Origin: Pseudomonadales bacterium
GTDB lineage: Bacteria > Pseudomonadota > Gammaproteobacteria > Pseudomonadales > UBA5518
NCBI GenBank assembly: GCA_024234165.1
Contig: JACKOP010000001.1
Location: 248,001-312,000, forward strand
Length of the DNA stretch: 64,000 nucleotides
Reading direction: 5' to 3'
Made by a program: the position numbers and the translations under genes. The notes under the pieces were generated by a model. It had not been told where the DNA came from and ran no database searches. It saw nothing but the letters and a program-made list of their open reading frames with translations. Position 1 is the first letter of the stretch. Every line of letters begins with the position of its first letter. Positions 1 through 8,065 of this stretch are shown here, one piece after another.

Positions 1-1
1 A

Positions 2-379
2 CATGGTGCCGATCGGCTCGACAAGAAGTCGCTGCTGCAGATTGCGTTGGTACTGATGATCGGTGGCGTGCTGCTGATCATGCTCGCGCCATCGCGCGTT
101 GCCGTGCTGGTCGCGATGCTCCTGCTCGGTACGGCGAGCGGCGGCACGGGACCGACGTGGGGTGCACTGTTGCCGGAGGTCTTCGGCCTGGCAAGTTATG
201 GCCGCGTAATGGGTGCCATGTCGCCACTGATCACGCTGACGGTAACCGCCGGCCTGGCGTTTGCAGGAGTCAGCTTCGACGCCACCGGCGGCTACGAGGT
301 GATGCTGTATGCGTTGACAGGAGCGCTGTGCATCGCAGTCATCACGCTCGGCACACTGGATGTGCGAGATCCGCGGTAA
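2..379 (+). CDS. MFS transporter, C-terminal part (5' end outside window)
   Basis: The reading frame is open from the window edge and ends at a TAA at 377-379, so only about the last 125 residues are present. It starts with HGADRLDKKSLL, which resembles the short basic loop (G-x-x-x-D-R-x-x-K/R) found between helices in major facilitator superfamily carriers. About four hydrophobic helices follow, with glycine-rich turns such as GTASGGTGP. Membrane transport is therefore likely. The substrate cannot be told from this fragment. A CoA-transferase gene follows on the same strand after a 220-base gap. Confidence 0.75.
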   Translation, partial: HGADRLDKKSLLQIALVLMIGGVLLIMLAPSRVAVLVAMLLLGTASGGTGPTWGALLPEVFGLASYGRVMGAMSPLITLTVTAGLAFAGVSFDATGGYEVMLYALTGALCIAVITLGTLDVRDPR

Positions 380-416
380 GGCGCAGTCGAGCGCATCCGA
401 GAAAAATCATATTTAA

Positions 417-432
417 CATAATATACATTATG
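417..432. promoter_or_regulatory. AT-rich inverted repeat upstream of CoA transferase
   Basis: CATAAT-ATAC-ATTATG is a perfect 6-4-6 inverted repeat in an unusually AT-rich patch (about 402-432) of an otherwise GC-rich gap. It lies about 175 bases upstream of the CoA-transferase start. It could be a repressor operator (TetR or GntR type) overlapping a -10-like TATACATTAT. That role is inferred; no regulator gene is adjacent in the window. Confidence 0.4.
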
Positions 433-606
433 CGAACCTCGGCAGACCCAAGACTGGACGCATCGATCGAGGCCGATATCATCGATGCTCCGTATTGCTC
501 ATTTCCATTGCCGGTGGTTGTGCACTGCTGGAAGAATGGCGTGGCACCGATGGCGGCAGCGGCAAGAGCCTGATCCGACATCGGTCCAGTCGCAGAGAGG
601 ATGCGC

Positions 607-3114
607 ATGATCCAGCAAGCACCAGATGAGCACGCAACGACCGGAGTCTTGAAGGACATCCGCGTACTGGACCTTTCCTGGGGCATCGCCGGGCCGATGG
701 CCGGCATGATCCTTGCCGATCATGGTGCCGAAGTGATCAAGGTCGAACCTCCGGGTGGTGACCCGTTCCGCACGCAGTTGGGTTACAAGGCTTGGCAGCG
801 AGGCAAGCGCAGTGGCGTTCTCGATCTCAAGCGTGAGGCCGACAAGGACGTACTGCTGTCTCTGGTGCGCGGCGCGGATGTACTGATCGAGAGCTTCAGT
901 CCCGGAACCGCCACGCGGCTGGGGATCGATTACGACTCGCTGCAGCGAATCAATCCGCGCCTGGTCTACGGGTCAATTACCGGCTACGGACGCGGCAACC
1001 CGCATTCGGACCGGCCGGGCTACGACTCCCTTGTCGCTGCGCGTACGGGTTTGCAGTGGGAATTGCGTGGCTGGCCTGAAGGTCCCGTCCGCCACATGAA
1101 TGCTTTGCCCGATCTCCATCCCGAGCTCGATGTGCCACCCGGATCGGTACAAGGTCCAGAACGAGCCGGTCCGCTTTTTTCGGCGTCGAGCTGGCCCAGT
1201 CTGGGTGCATTTTTCGCGTTGGCACTGGGCATCAGCGCCGCACTGCGCGCGCGCGAAGTCACCGGGCGTGGACAATGGGTAGAGACATCCCTGCTGCAGG
1301 GTGCATTGTGTGCCGGATCGTATGTGTGGCAGCGAGCCGAACACACCGACGTCACCGGTTTCGATTCGTGGGTATTCGGCAGCAAGGCGCCCAAGGGCCA
1401 CTTCCGGTGCAAGGATGGTCGCTGGATCCACAACTGGGTACCCAACCCGCGCTTCATTCTTGCTGCCGGTGCAGGAGCCGCACTGGAAGCCACGCCGGAG
1501 CTTCGCATCCAGAACGATCCGGATCGAATCGGAACCGAGGTCCGGGAGCTGGTCGCGTTGAGCTACTACCAACCCGCCCTGGCTGCCACTGTCGCAAAGT
1601 TCGATTCTACGCAGTGGGTTAAGGCAGCGGTCATCAGCGATATCACGCTGCAGGCTGTCAGGCCGCCCGAAGAAGCACTGGTCGATACGGAGTTTCTTCG
1701 TGATGGCTGTGTCGTCGAACTCGACGATCCCGAGCTCGGCGCGACTCGCCAGGTGGGAATCTGCCATCGCCTGCACGCCTGCCCCACATCGATCCAACAC
1801 GCTGCGCCTTCGGTTGGCGAGCATACGGACGAGTTGCGAAGAGCCGCGCTTCATGCACCCCTTCCCTTCACGCCGGATCGCAGGCAACACAAGGCCCTCG
1901 CAGCGCCGCTGCAAGGCATAAGGGTGCTCGATCTGGGTGCTGCTATCGCGGGTCCCTTCGGTACGCAACTGCTTGCCGATCTGGGTGCCGAAGTCATCAA
2001 GATCAACAACCTGTTCGACCAGGCCTGGCACCGCGTGCATATCGCATACATCGCCAATCGGGGTAAACGAAGCATTGCACTGAACATCAAGACTCGCGAC
2101 GGGATGAAAGCCTTTCTCGATCTGGTGAAGAGCGCCGACGTGGTGCATCACAACATGCGTTACGACGCTGCCAGGAGGCTTGGCATCGATTACGACTCGT
2201 TGCGAGAGATCAACCCTCGGCTGATCTACTGCCACCTCCGCGGCTACGAAGACGGACCACGCCGCGCGCACCCGGGAAACGACCAGACGGGAGCCTGTCT
2301 GGCTGGAGTGCAGTATGAGGACGGCGGAATGCACGACGGGGGCAAGCCGTTCTGGAGCAACACGTCGATGGGTGACACCGGCGCCGGCTTCCTGTCGGCC
2401 ATTGCGGTAGTACAGGCGATCTACCATCGTGATCGGACCGGCGAGGGACAGTTCGTCGATACGTCGATAGTGAACGCATGCCTGCTGAACACTTCCTACG
2501 CCCTCGCCCGCCCTGATGGCTCGTCCTTCGATCGACCCAGACTCGATCACATGCAGTACGGCTTTTCCGCTGGCCAGCGCCTGTACCAGACGCTGGACGG
2601 ATGGCTGAGCGTGCTGTTGCTCAGCGATGCACACTGGAATGCCATGTATCGGATACTCGGCATCACCGTCGGCATGAATGCCGACCTACATGGGTCGGAG
2701 GCAAAGTACGCGGACGCTGCAGTGCAGCACCGCAACGACAGCGAACTGGCACGGCTGTTCGCGGAACGATTCAGGACGGACAGTGCGGCAGAATGGTTCC
2801 GGAAGCTGGATGCCGCCAGCGTGCCGGTCGAGATCTGCGACGCAACCTTCGCCACATCGATGCACCGCGATCCGGGATTCCACGACCGGAGATGGATCGT
2901 GTCCTTCGATCATCCGCAGGTCGGACGGCTGGAGCAGATGGGCAGCTTTGCGAACCTTTCGGATACACCCCTGGTGTTCCGCCGCAGGCCACCGATAGTC
3001 GGCGAACACAGCGAAGAGATACTGCGTGAGCTTGGATACCGCGATGATGAGATCGCTCGGATGAAACGTGAGTCGGCGATCGGTACGGCTGCAGACGGCA
3101 GCCTGTCGAGCTGA
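607..3114 (+). CDS. Two-domain CaiB/BaiF (family III) CoA transferase
   Basis: The protein is about 835 residues and contains two complete CaiB/BaiF CoA-transferase domains in tandem, roughly residues 15-400 and 430-825. Both halves repeat the family signatures: (I)RVLDL...IAGP, LADLGAEVIK(V/I), N-R-G-K-R-S and LGIDYDSLREINPRLIY. The catalytic Asp expected in G-Y-D is present in the first domain (PGYDSL, about D140) and in the second (PGNDQT, about D559). Single-domain relatives are about 400 residues and work as dimers, so this is a fused pair. The start at 607 is preferred over 601 because GAGAGG at 595-600 would otherwise abut the ATG. Likely role: transfer of CoA between carboxylic acids in lipid or steroid catabolism; substrate unknown. 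Confidence 0.88.
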   Translation: MIQQAPDEHATTGVLKDIRVLDLSWGIAGPMAGMILADHGAEVIKVEPPGGDPFRTQLGYKAWQRGKRSGVLDLKREADKDVLLSLVRGADVLIESFSPGTATRLGIDYDSLQRINPRLVYGSITGYGRGNPHSDRPGYDSLVAARTGLQWELRGWPEGPVRHMNALPDLHPELDVPPGSVQGPERAGPLFSASSWPSLGAFFALALGISAALRAREVTGRGQWVETSLLQGALCAGSYVWQRAEHTDVTGFDSWVFGSKAPKGHFRCKDGRWIHNWVPNPRFILAAGAGAALEATPELRIQNDPDRIGTEVRELVALSYYQPALAATVAKFDSTQWVKAAVISDITLQAVRPPEEALVDTEFLRDGCVVELDDPELGATRQVGICHRLHACPTSIQHAAPSVGEHTDELRRAALHAPLPFTPDRRQHKALAAPLQGIRVLDLGAAIAGPFGTQLLADLGAEVIKINNLFDQAWHRVHIAYIANRGKRSIALNIKTRDGMKAFLDLVKSADVVHHNMRYDAARRLGIDYDSLREINPRLIYCHLRGYEDGPRRAHPGNDQTGACLAGVQYEDGGMHDGGKPFWSNTSMGDTGAGFLSAIAVVQAIYHRDRTGEGQFVDTSIVNACLLNTSYALARPDGSSFDRPRLDHMQYGFSAGQRLYQTLDGWLSVLLLSDAHWNAMYRILGITVGMNADLHGSEAKYADAAVQHRNDSELARLFAERFRTDSAAEWFRKLDAASVPVEICDATFATSMHRDPGFHDRRWIVSFDHPQVGRLEQMGSFANLSDTPLVFRRRPPIVGEHSEEILRELGYRDDEIARMKRESAIGTAADGSLSS

Positions 3115-3130
3115 GGTTTGCGGCTTTCAG

Positions 3131-5410
3131 TCAGTGCGCTGAACCACGGAGCCGGAACACGAACAGCGAGTTGCCTGAACCGCTCGGCAACGGAATTTCC
3201 GGGAACAGCGCCGCACCACTTCCCGCCTGTGCACTGTAGCCGGTCGGCACGGCGAGGTACTGCACGCCGTCGATCTGATAGGCCATCGGATAGCCACCGA
3301 TCGGTGCATTGAGCCGAACCTTCCACAGCACCTCGCCCGTATCCTGGTCCAGCGCCATGAAGTAACGCCCGGCATCACCACCGAACAGCAGACCGCCACC
3401 GGTAGCGAGCAGCGAACTGCTCAGGATCGCCCGTTGTGAGTGGCGCCAGTTGCGCTCGCCGGTTGCAACGTCGATCGCATCGATGACACCCGCCTCGGTA
3501 ATTCCCGGTGGCAGCACGCGCGGACCTGCCGTGACCGAACCCACGACATTGCCGGCGGTGAACTCTGCGCGCACCGGCGTCAAGGTATTACACGATTGTG
3601 CGACCGGAACGTACAGCGTGCCGGTCAACGGGCTGTACGCCGCAGCCTGCCACGACTTGCCGCCCCACAGCGACGGGCAGACGAATTTTTCCTCGCCGAG
3701 TGCCGTAGCGATCAGGCCTTCGTTGGTCTTCACCCTGCCCTTCGCATCGATACCGGTCACGACATTCTGGAAGATCGTTTCCCGGGACCAGACGAATGCG
3801 CCCGTATCGCGATCGAGCGCGAAAACGATGCCGTTCTTGCCCGCTGCGGTGACCAGGAGGCGGCGCGGCTTTCCGTCGACCGTCGCATCGATCGGCATGC
3901 GCTCGAACGGGCTGTCCATGTCCCAGTTGTCGCGCGGCAGGTGCTGGTAATGCCAGCGGCGCTTGCCCGTATCCGCATCCAGCGCCAGGGTGCTGTTGGT
4001 GTACAGCAGACTTCCCTTGCCGGAGCCGCGCAGCAGTTCCGGGTATGGGCCCGGCTGGCCGGTACCCCAGAAGGTGGTGTTCGTGCGCGGATCGTAGGAA
4101 CCGGTTGCCCACGCCGTGCCGCCCCAGCGGTTAGCCGCTGGCACGCCACCCCAGGAACGCTGCTGCTCGGGGTTCTGCGGATCATCGATGATGTTGAAGC
4201 GCCACAGTTCACGACCGCTTTCGAAGTCATGCGCCATGATGTAACACCCACCGGCGGTGGAAGAGATCGAACACCCTCCCACTCCGGAGAGGATCTTGCC
4301 GTTCACGACGAGCGGGCCAACCGTATACACGTAGCCACGCGTGTGATCCAGCACGCGCGTTTCCCGCACCACGCGTCCGCTGAGTGCATCGAGCACGACC
4401 AGCCGGGCGTCCGCGGTCGCGAGCACGAGCTTGTCCTGGTAGAGCGCAATCGATCCCTTCTGTCGTCGCGCCTGGTAACGCTGGTATCCCCAGGACGGTG
4501 GAAGCTCGGCCAGCGCCGGGCGGAACTCCCAGATCAGATCGCCCGACGCGGCGTCGAGCGCCTGCACCACGTCGTCGGTAGTCGCAATGAACATGATTCC
4601 GTCGTGGACCAGCGGTGCCGTCTGCTGCTGCCCTCCTTCGGCCATCGGCCATGCCCAGGCAAGCTCGAGGTCGGCAACATTGTTCCGGTCGATCTGCGCG
4701 AGCGGACTGTAGCCGTAGACGCTCAGGGTACCGCGGGACATCAGCCATTCGCCGGGCGGTGGATCGAGCAGCATGGCGTCGCTGACCGGTTCATAGTGAC
4801 GATCGGGGTGCACCACGGCATGACCCGCCGCCGAGTCGATGCGGTCCGGAATCGCGATCGTGACTTTTGCGGCCTCTACCGCCGCCTTGTCGTGTACGGA
4901 ATGGTGCAACGGCAATTCGCTGCCCCAGGTGAATGCCTGCGGGACGGCGGTGTCATCCTGACTTGCGATATCGGCGTTCTTGTTTTCCGCGTCCGGCTCC
5001 ACTGGCAACAGACTTCCCAGATCGATGGATGCCAGATCGTTACGGCCAAGCTCATGGTCGCCGGTACGGGCTCCGTTCACGCTGAGTATGTAGGCCGTGA
5101 TATCGAGGTAGTGCTGCTGTTCCAAGCGTCCCGGTGCGAATGGCGGCATGCTTCTGGACAGATAGTCGTGAAGACGATCGGCCGAGCCGAACTTTTGCGC
5201 AAACGCCCGACCCGCGAGTGCCGGGGCGTCGCGCCCCTGCAGCGTGGCACCGTGGCACATCGCACACTTCTCGCCGTAAAGCGCCAGTCCTCGCCGTGCC
5301 TGTGCCACACTGAGCACGCCCGCCGTTGCCGGTTCCACACAGATCCCGGGTGACGCGAACGCCGCGATCAGCGTGCCCACCGCGAGGCGAACGAGGGGCA
5401 GTACCCGCAT
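3131..5410 (-). CDS. PQQ-dependent dehydrogenase with N-terminal cytochrome c domain
   Basis: A 759-residue quinohemoprotein. It has an N-terminal signal peptide, then a c-type heme site CAMCH (C49, C52, H53) in a cytochrome c domain. An eight-bladed PQQ propeller follows, with repeated blades of the type ALDA-x-(S/T)-G-x-x-x-W. The catalytic motif N-W-D-M-D (residues of the W-D-x-D type) and WGGTAWA are present. It would oxidise an alcohol or aldehyde in the periplasm and pass electrons to its own heme and then to the cytochrome c encoded just upstream. Unusually the heme domain is N-terminal; type II alcohol dehydrogenases carry it at the C-terminus. The ATG at 5410 lies 11 bases after the cytochrome c stop and leads straight into a signal peptide. 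It is the last gene of a four-gene operon. Confidence 0.88.
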   Translation of the reverse strand: MRVLPLVRLAVGTLIAAFASPGICVEPATAGVLSVAQARRGLALYGEKCAMCHGATLQGRDAPALAGRAFAQKFGSADRLHDYLSRSMPPFAPGRLEQQHYLDITAYILSVNGARTGDHELGRNDLASIDLGSLLPVEPDAENKNADIASQDDTAVPQAFTWGSELPLHHSVHDKAAVEAAKVTIAIPDRIDSAAGHAVVHPDRHYEPVSDAMLLDPPPGEWLMSRGTLSVYGYSPLAQIDRNNVADLELAWAWPMAEGGQQQTAPLVHDGIMFIATTDDVVQALDAASGDLIWEFRPALAELPPSWGYQRYQARRQKGSIALYQDKLVLATADARLVVLDALSGRVVRETRVLDHTRGYVYTVGPLVVNGKILSGVGGCSISSTAGGCYIMAHDFESGRELWRFNIIDDPQNPEQQRSWGGVPAANRWGGTAWATGSYDPRTNTTFWGTGQPGPYPELLRGSGKGSLLYTNSTLALDADTGKRRWHYQHLPRDNWDMDSPFERMPIDATVDGKPRRLLVTAAGKNGIVFALDRDTGAFVWSRETIFQNVVTGIDAKGRVKTNEGLIATALGEEKFVCPSLWGGKSWQAAAYSPLTGTLYVPVAQSCNTLTPVRAEFTAGNVVGSVTAGPRVLPPGITEAGVIDAIDVATGERNWRHSQRAILSSSLLATGGGLLFGGDAGRYFMALDQDTGEVLWKVRLNAPIGGYPMAYQIDGVQYLAVPTGYSAQAGSGAALFPEIPLPSGSGNSLFVFRLRGSAH

Positions 5411-5421
5411 CACGCGTGGTT

Positions 5422-5862
5422 TCACTGCGCCTTGCGTACCGTATGCAGGTAATTCACGAGATGCCAGGTATCGGTCTCGCTGATCGTGTCGCCCCAGGCA
5501 GGCATCGCAAGACTCGGCTCGATGCCGTTCTGTATCACGTCGAAAACGTCGCCGTCGGCGGTGCCATAGCGATACTGCGGCAACGTCAGATTTGCCGGAC
5601 GCTTGCCGTAGTCGCCAACACCGCGACCGTGGCCGTCGGCCTTCTCGCCATGGCATGCCGCGCACATGGCCAGATAGATCCCGTGTCCAGCCGCCACTGA
5701 CGCTTCAGTCGCTGGCACGGGATTCTTCATGGCGGCACCCTCGGGTGTTCCCCCGAGTGGCGTGCCCTGTGCACCGGCCGGTTCGATACCGGCGAATGCC
5801 AACAGCACGGCAAGAGCCGTCGCGGCAATCAGCGCATTGCGTTCAGTGGTCGGTGTGCCCAT
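5422..5862 (-). CDS. Periplasmic cytochrome c (single heme)
   Basis: A 146-residue secreted class I cytochrome c. It has a signal peptide (AALAVLLAFAG...GAQ), a CAACH heme motif (C67, C70, H71) and a distal region MPAWGDTIS that provides the axial Met. The start at 5862 is supported by a strong GGAGGAGGG Shine-Dalgarno sequence 8 bases upstream. It sits between the heme propeller protein and the PQQ dehydrogenase, so it is the probable soluble electron carrier for that dehydrogenase. Confidence 0.88.
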   Translation of the reverse strand: MGTPTTERNALIAATALAVLLAFAGIEPAGAQGTPLGGTPEGAAMKNPVPATEASVAAGHGIYLAMCAACHGEKADGHGRGVGDYGKRPANLTLPQYRYGTADGDVFDVIQNGIEPSLAMPAWGDTISETDTWHLVNYLHTVRKAQ

Positions 5863-5903
5863 CACGTCTACCCTCCTCCCTACCGATACAAGGCTCTGAT
5901 CCC

Positions 5904-8048
5904 TCACTTCGCAAGCGGATTCGGACGCAACTGGAACTTCACTATGCGCGAGTTTGTGTCCGGCCCTTCGATGTGTGTCGTGGCCAGTGTGCCGTAGTTC
6001 GCCCACAGCGCACGTCCCTTCCAGCCGGTGCGTGGATCGTCGATTCGGCCATCGAGTCCGCGCGCATAGAAGCCGAGCGGATACGGTACGCGCAGCGTCA
6101 CGAAGCTCTTGCTTTCGGGCTGGAATACCAACAGCGAGTCCGAGGTGCTTCCCGGCATGATCGGCAGGTCCTTGCCGATGCCAAGCACCTCGTGCTGGTC
6201 GACCCAAGTCAGATAGTGCCAGTCGGCACTGCCCGTCGTGACGCCCTTGAAGCGCGGGCCAGGGGTATCGAAGAAGCTCCAGCCTTCCTGACAATGCTGC
6301 CCGGTGGCGTCGGGCCCGCTCGGGGCCTTGCACTGACGACGATCGAAACGCCCCAACCGACCGCTGCCGAGCGCAACCCACGCCACACCATCGCTGTCGA
6401 GATCGACGCCGCGCGGATTGAACGCCACCGCCTTGCCGTCTTTCACCGGGATCTCGTAGTACTCGATGCGACAGGTTTCGGGCGGATTGTCGCCACGCAC
6501 GAAGCGCATCAGGCCTCCCGGCACGCCTGGCATCCAGTCGTTGATGAAGTACGTATAGCGCGCGTACCAGACGCTGTCATCGAGCGGGCTCACGCCCATG
6601 CCGTAAAGGAAACCGGCGAGGCGCTTGTCCTTCTTGGGATCGTCTGGCTCACCCGGGTTCGTCCACGCGCCGATGCGCCCGTCACCGTTCGTGTCCAGGA
6701 CCATCGGGCACCAGCCCGTCGAGGCCTCTGCACTGCCGGTACGATCGAACGTACGCGTATCCACCCAGCCGATCGCCTGCGTATCGCCGCTCAGATAAAG
6801 CGTGCGTCCTGCGTCGTGGCCAAACTGCAGATGGTGCGTCCCGAAGCAGGTATCGATGAGGTCGAAGCGCCCGGTTTCCGGGTTGTAGACCGATACCTGG
6901 CGAAGACTTCCATTCGGCGCAGCGAGCGGGAAGAACTTCGCATAACGGTTCGACGGATCGGTACAGAACGAAGGACTTTTTTCCGGATCGCGAATCGCGG
7001 AGGTGATCCACACCCGTCCCGTCTCGTCGAACATGGGGTTGTGCGGAGTCGAACTGACGGCCGGATCCTGCGTCGGTACCGGCACTTCGGCTACGGTGTT
7101 CGTTTTTGGATCCACCCATACCAGCTTGTGACCGTTGTCCCCACGCGTCGATACGCCGTAGACCCGACCTCCTGCGTTGAGCGTCGGTTGCCGCTTGTCG
7201 GTGCTGATCTCATCATGGATCATCGCTCCGCCTGCCCAGTCCCACAGCGTGAGCACGAGGTTGCGCTCCAGTCCTGCCGGACGCGGCGGCGCTGCAGCGG
7301 GCACCTCACCCGCAGCGATGCGATCCGTCCAGTTGGCAAACTCCTTGATGCCCCGACGCCCGAACTGACCCATCAGGCTGCTCATGTACGGTCCATTGGG
7401 CCCCTTGGTGATGCGATGCGCCCAGGCAGCGGTCGAAGAGTCGAACTTGCCGAGGTCAGCCGGGATCTCGCGAGTCGCCTTGCTGCCGAGCTGATGGCAG
7501 AACGAGCACATTTCCTTGACCTGGTAGATCCAGTGACCTTGCGTCAGCATGGCGGCGGAGATGCCATTGCCACGGTTGCCCGTACCAGGAAATTCGCTTT
7601 CCGCCGGAATATGCAGCAACGACAGCCAGTAATTGGCCGGGTAGTACTGAGCGGCAGCTCGTGGATCGGGTGCTACAACTGCCTGTAGATCGAGGTTCTT
7701 GCCGGGTACTGCGTTCACCGGCTGGGAATCGACCAGGCCGTAGCCGCGCACCCACACGCGATAGCTGGCCTTGGGCAGATCCGGTATCAGATAACGGCCC
7801 TTGTCATCGGTCACCACGATCTTTGCGAACCGCGTCGGCAGATCGCGTGTCTCGGCGATCACCCACACGCCCGCTTCCAGACCCTGCGGACTGCGCACGA
7901 CGCCGCCGATATCGTCCCTGTCGATCGCAACGCGTGCGTACGCCGTCGTCGCCGAAAACACCGTCGACGACAGCAGGAGCGTGAGTGCCAGACGCACACA
8001 CCCCGACCATGCAGCCGCGGCTGTGGAGAACGGAAACTTATTTTTCAT
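5904..8048 (-). CDS. Secreted beta-propeller protein with carboxypeptidase-regulatory domain and one c-type heme site
   Basis: A 714-residue exported protein. After the signal peptide (about 1-38) comes a carboxypeptidase-regulatory-like (transthyretin-type) domain at about 45-125 (GGVVRSPQGLEAGVWVIAET, GRYLIPDLP). A single CSFCH heme motif follows at 181-185. The remainder is a Vgb/SMP-30-like beta-propeller with motifs such as PHNPMFDETGRVWITS and HHLQFGHDAGRTLYLSG. ATG 8048 is chosen because GAGG lies 9-10 bases upstream; an in-frame ATG at 8063 would itself overlap that site. It is the second gene of the TonB-receptor/PQQ-dehydrogenase operon. Its enzymatic role is unknown. It could be a lyase, lactonase or electron-transfer subunit. 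Confidence 0.8.
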   Translation of the reverse strand: MKNKFPFSTAAAAWSGCVRLALTLLLSSTVFSATTAYARVAIDRDDIGGVVRSPQGLEAGVWVIAETRDLPTRFAKIVVTDDKGRYLIPDLPKASYRVWVRGYGLVDSQPVNAVPGKNLDLQAVVAPDPRAAAQYYPANYWLSLLHIPAESEFPGTGNRGNGISAAMLTQGHWIYQVKEMCSFCHQLGSKATREIPADLGKFDSSTAAWAHRITKGPNGPYMSSLMGQFGRRGIKEFANWTDRIAAGEVPAAAPPRPAGLERNLVLTLWDWAGGAMIHDEISTDKRQPTLNAGGRVYGVSTRGDNGHKLVWVDPKTNTVAEVPVPTQDPAVSSTPHNPMFDETGRVWITSAIRDPEKSPSFCTDPSNRYAKFFPLAAPNGSLRQVSVYNPETGRFDLIDTCFGTHHLQFGHDAGRTLYLSGDTQAIGWVDTRTFDRTGSAEASTGWCPMVLDTNGDGRIGAWTNPGEPDDPKKDKRLAGFLYGMGVSPLDDSVWYARYTYFINDWMPGVPGGLMRFVRGDNPPETCRIEYYEIPVKDGKAVAFNPRGVDLDSDGVAWVALGSGRLGRFDRRQCKAPSGPDATGQHCQEGWSFFDTPGPRFKGVTTGSADWHYLTWVDQHEVLGIGKDLPIMPGSTSDSLLVFQPESKSFVTLRVPYPLGFYARGLDGRIDDPRTGWKGRALWANYGTLATTHIEGPDTNSRIVKFQLRPNPLAK

Positions 8049-8065
8049 TGTCGTGCACCTCATCC

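Noticed and set aside
973..2634. 553-codon frame on the minus strand and similar frames at 3440-5353 and 5592-7688
   Set aside because: These are antisense shadows of the CoA transferase, PQQ dehydrogenase and propeller genes, without motifs or ribosome-binding sites.
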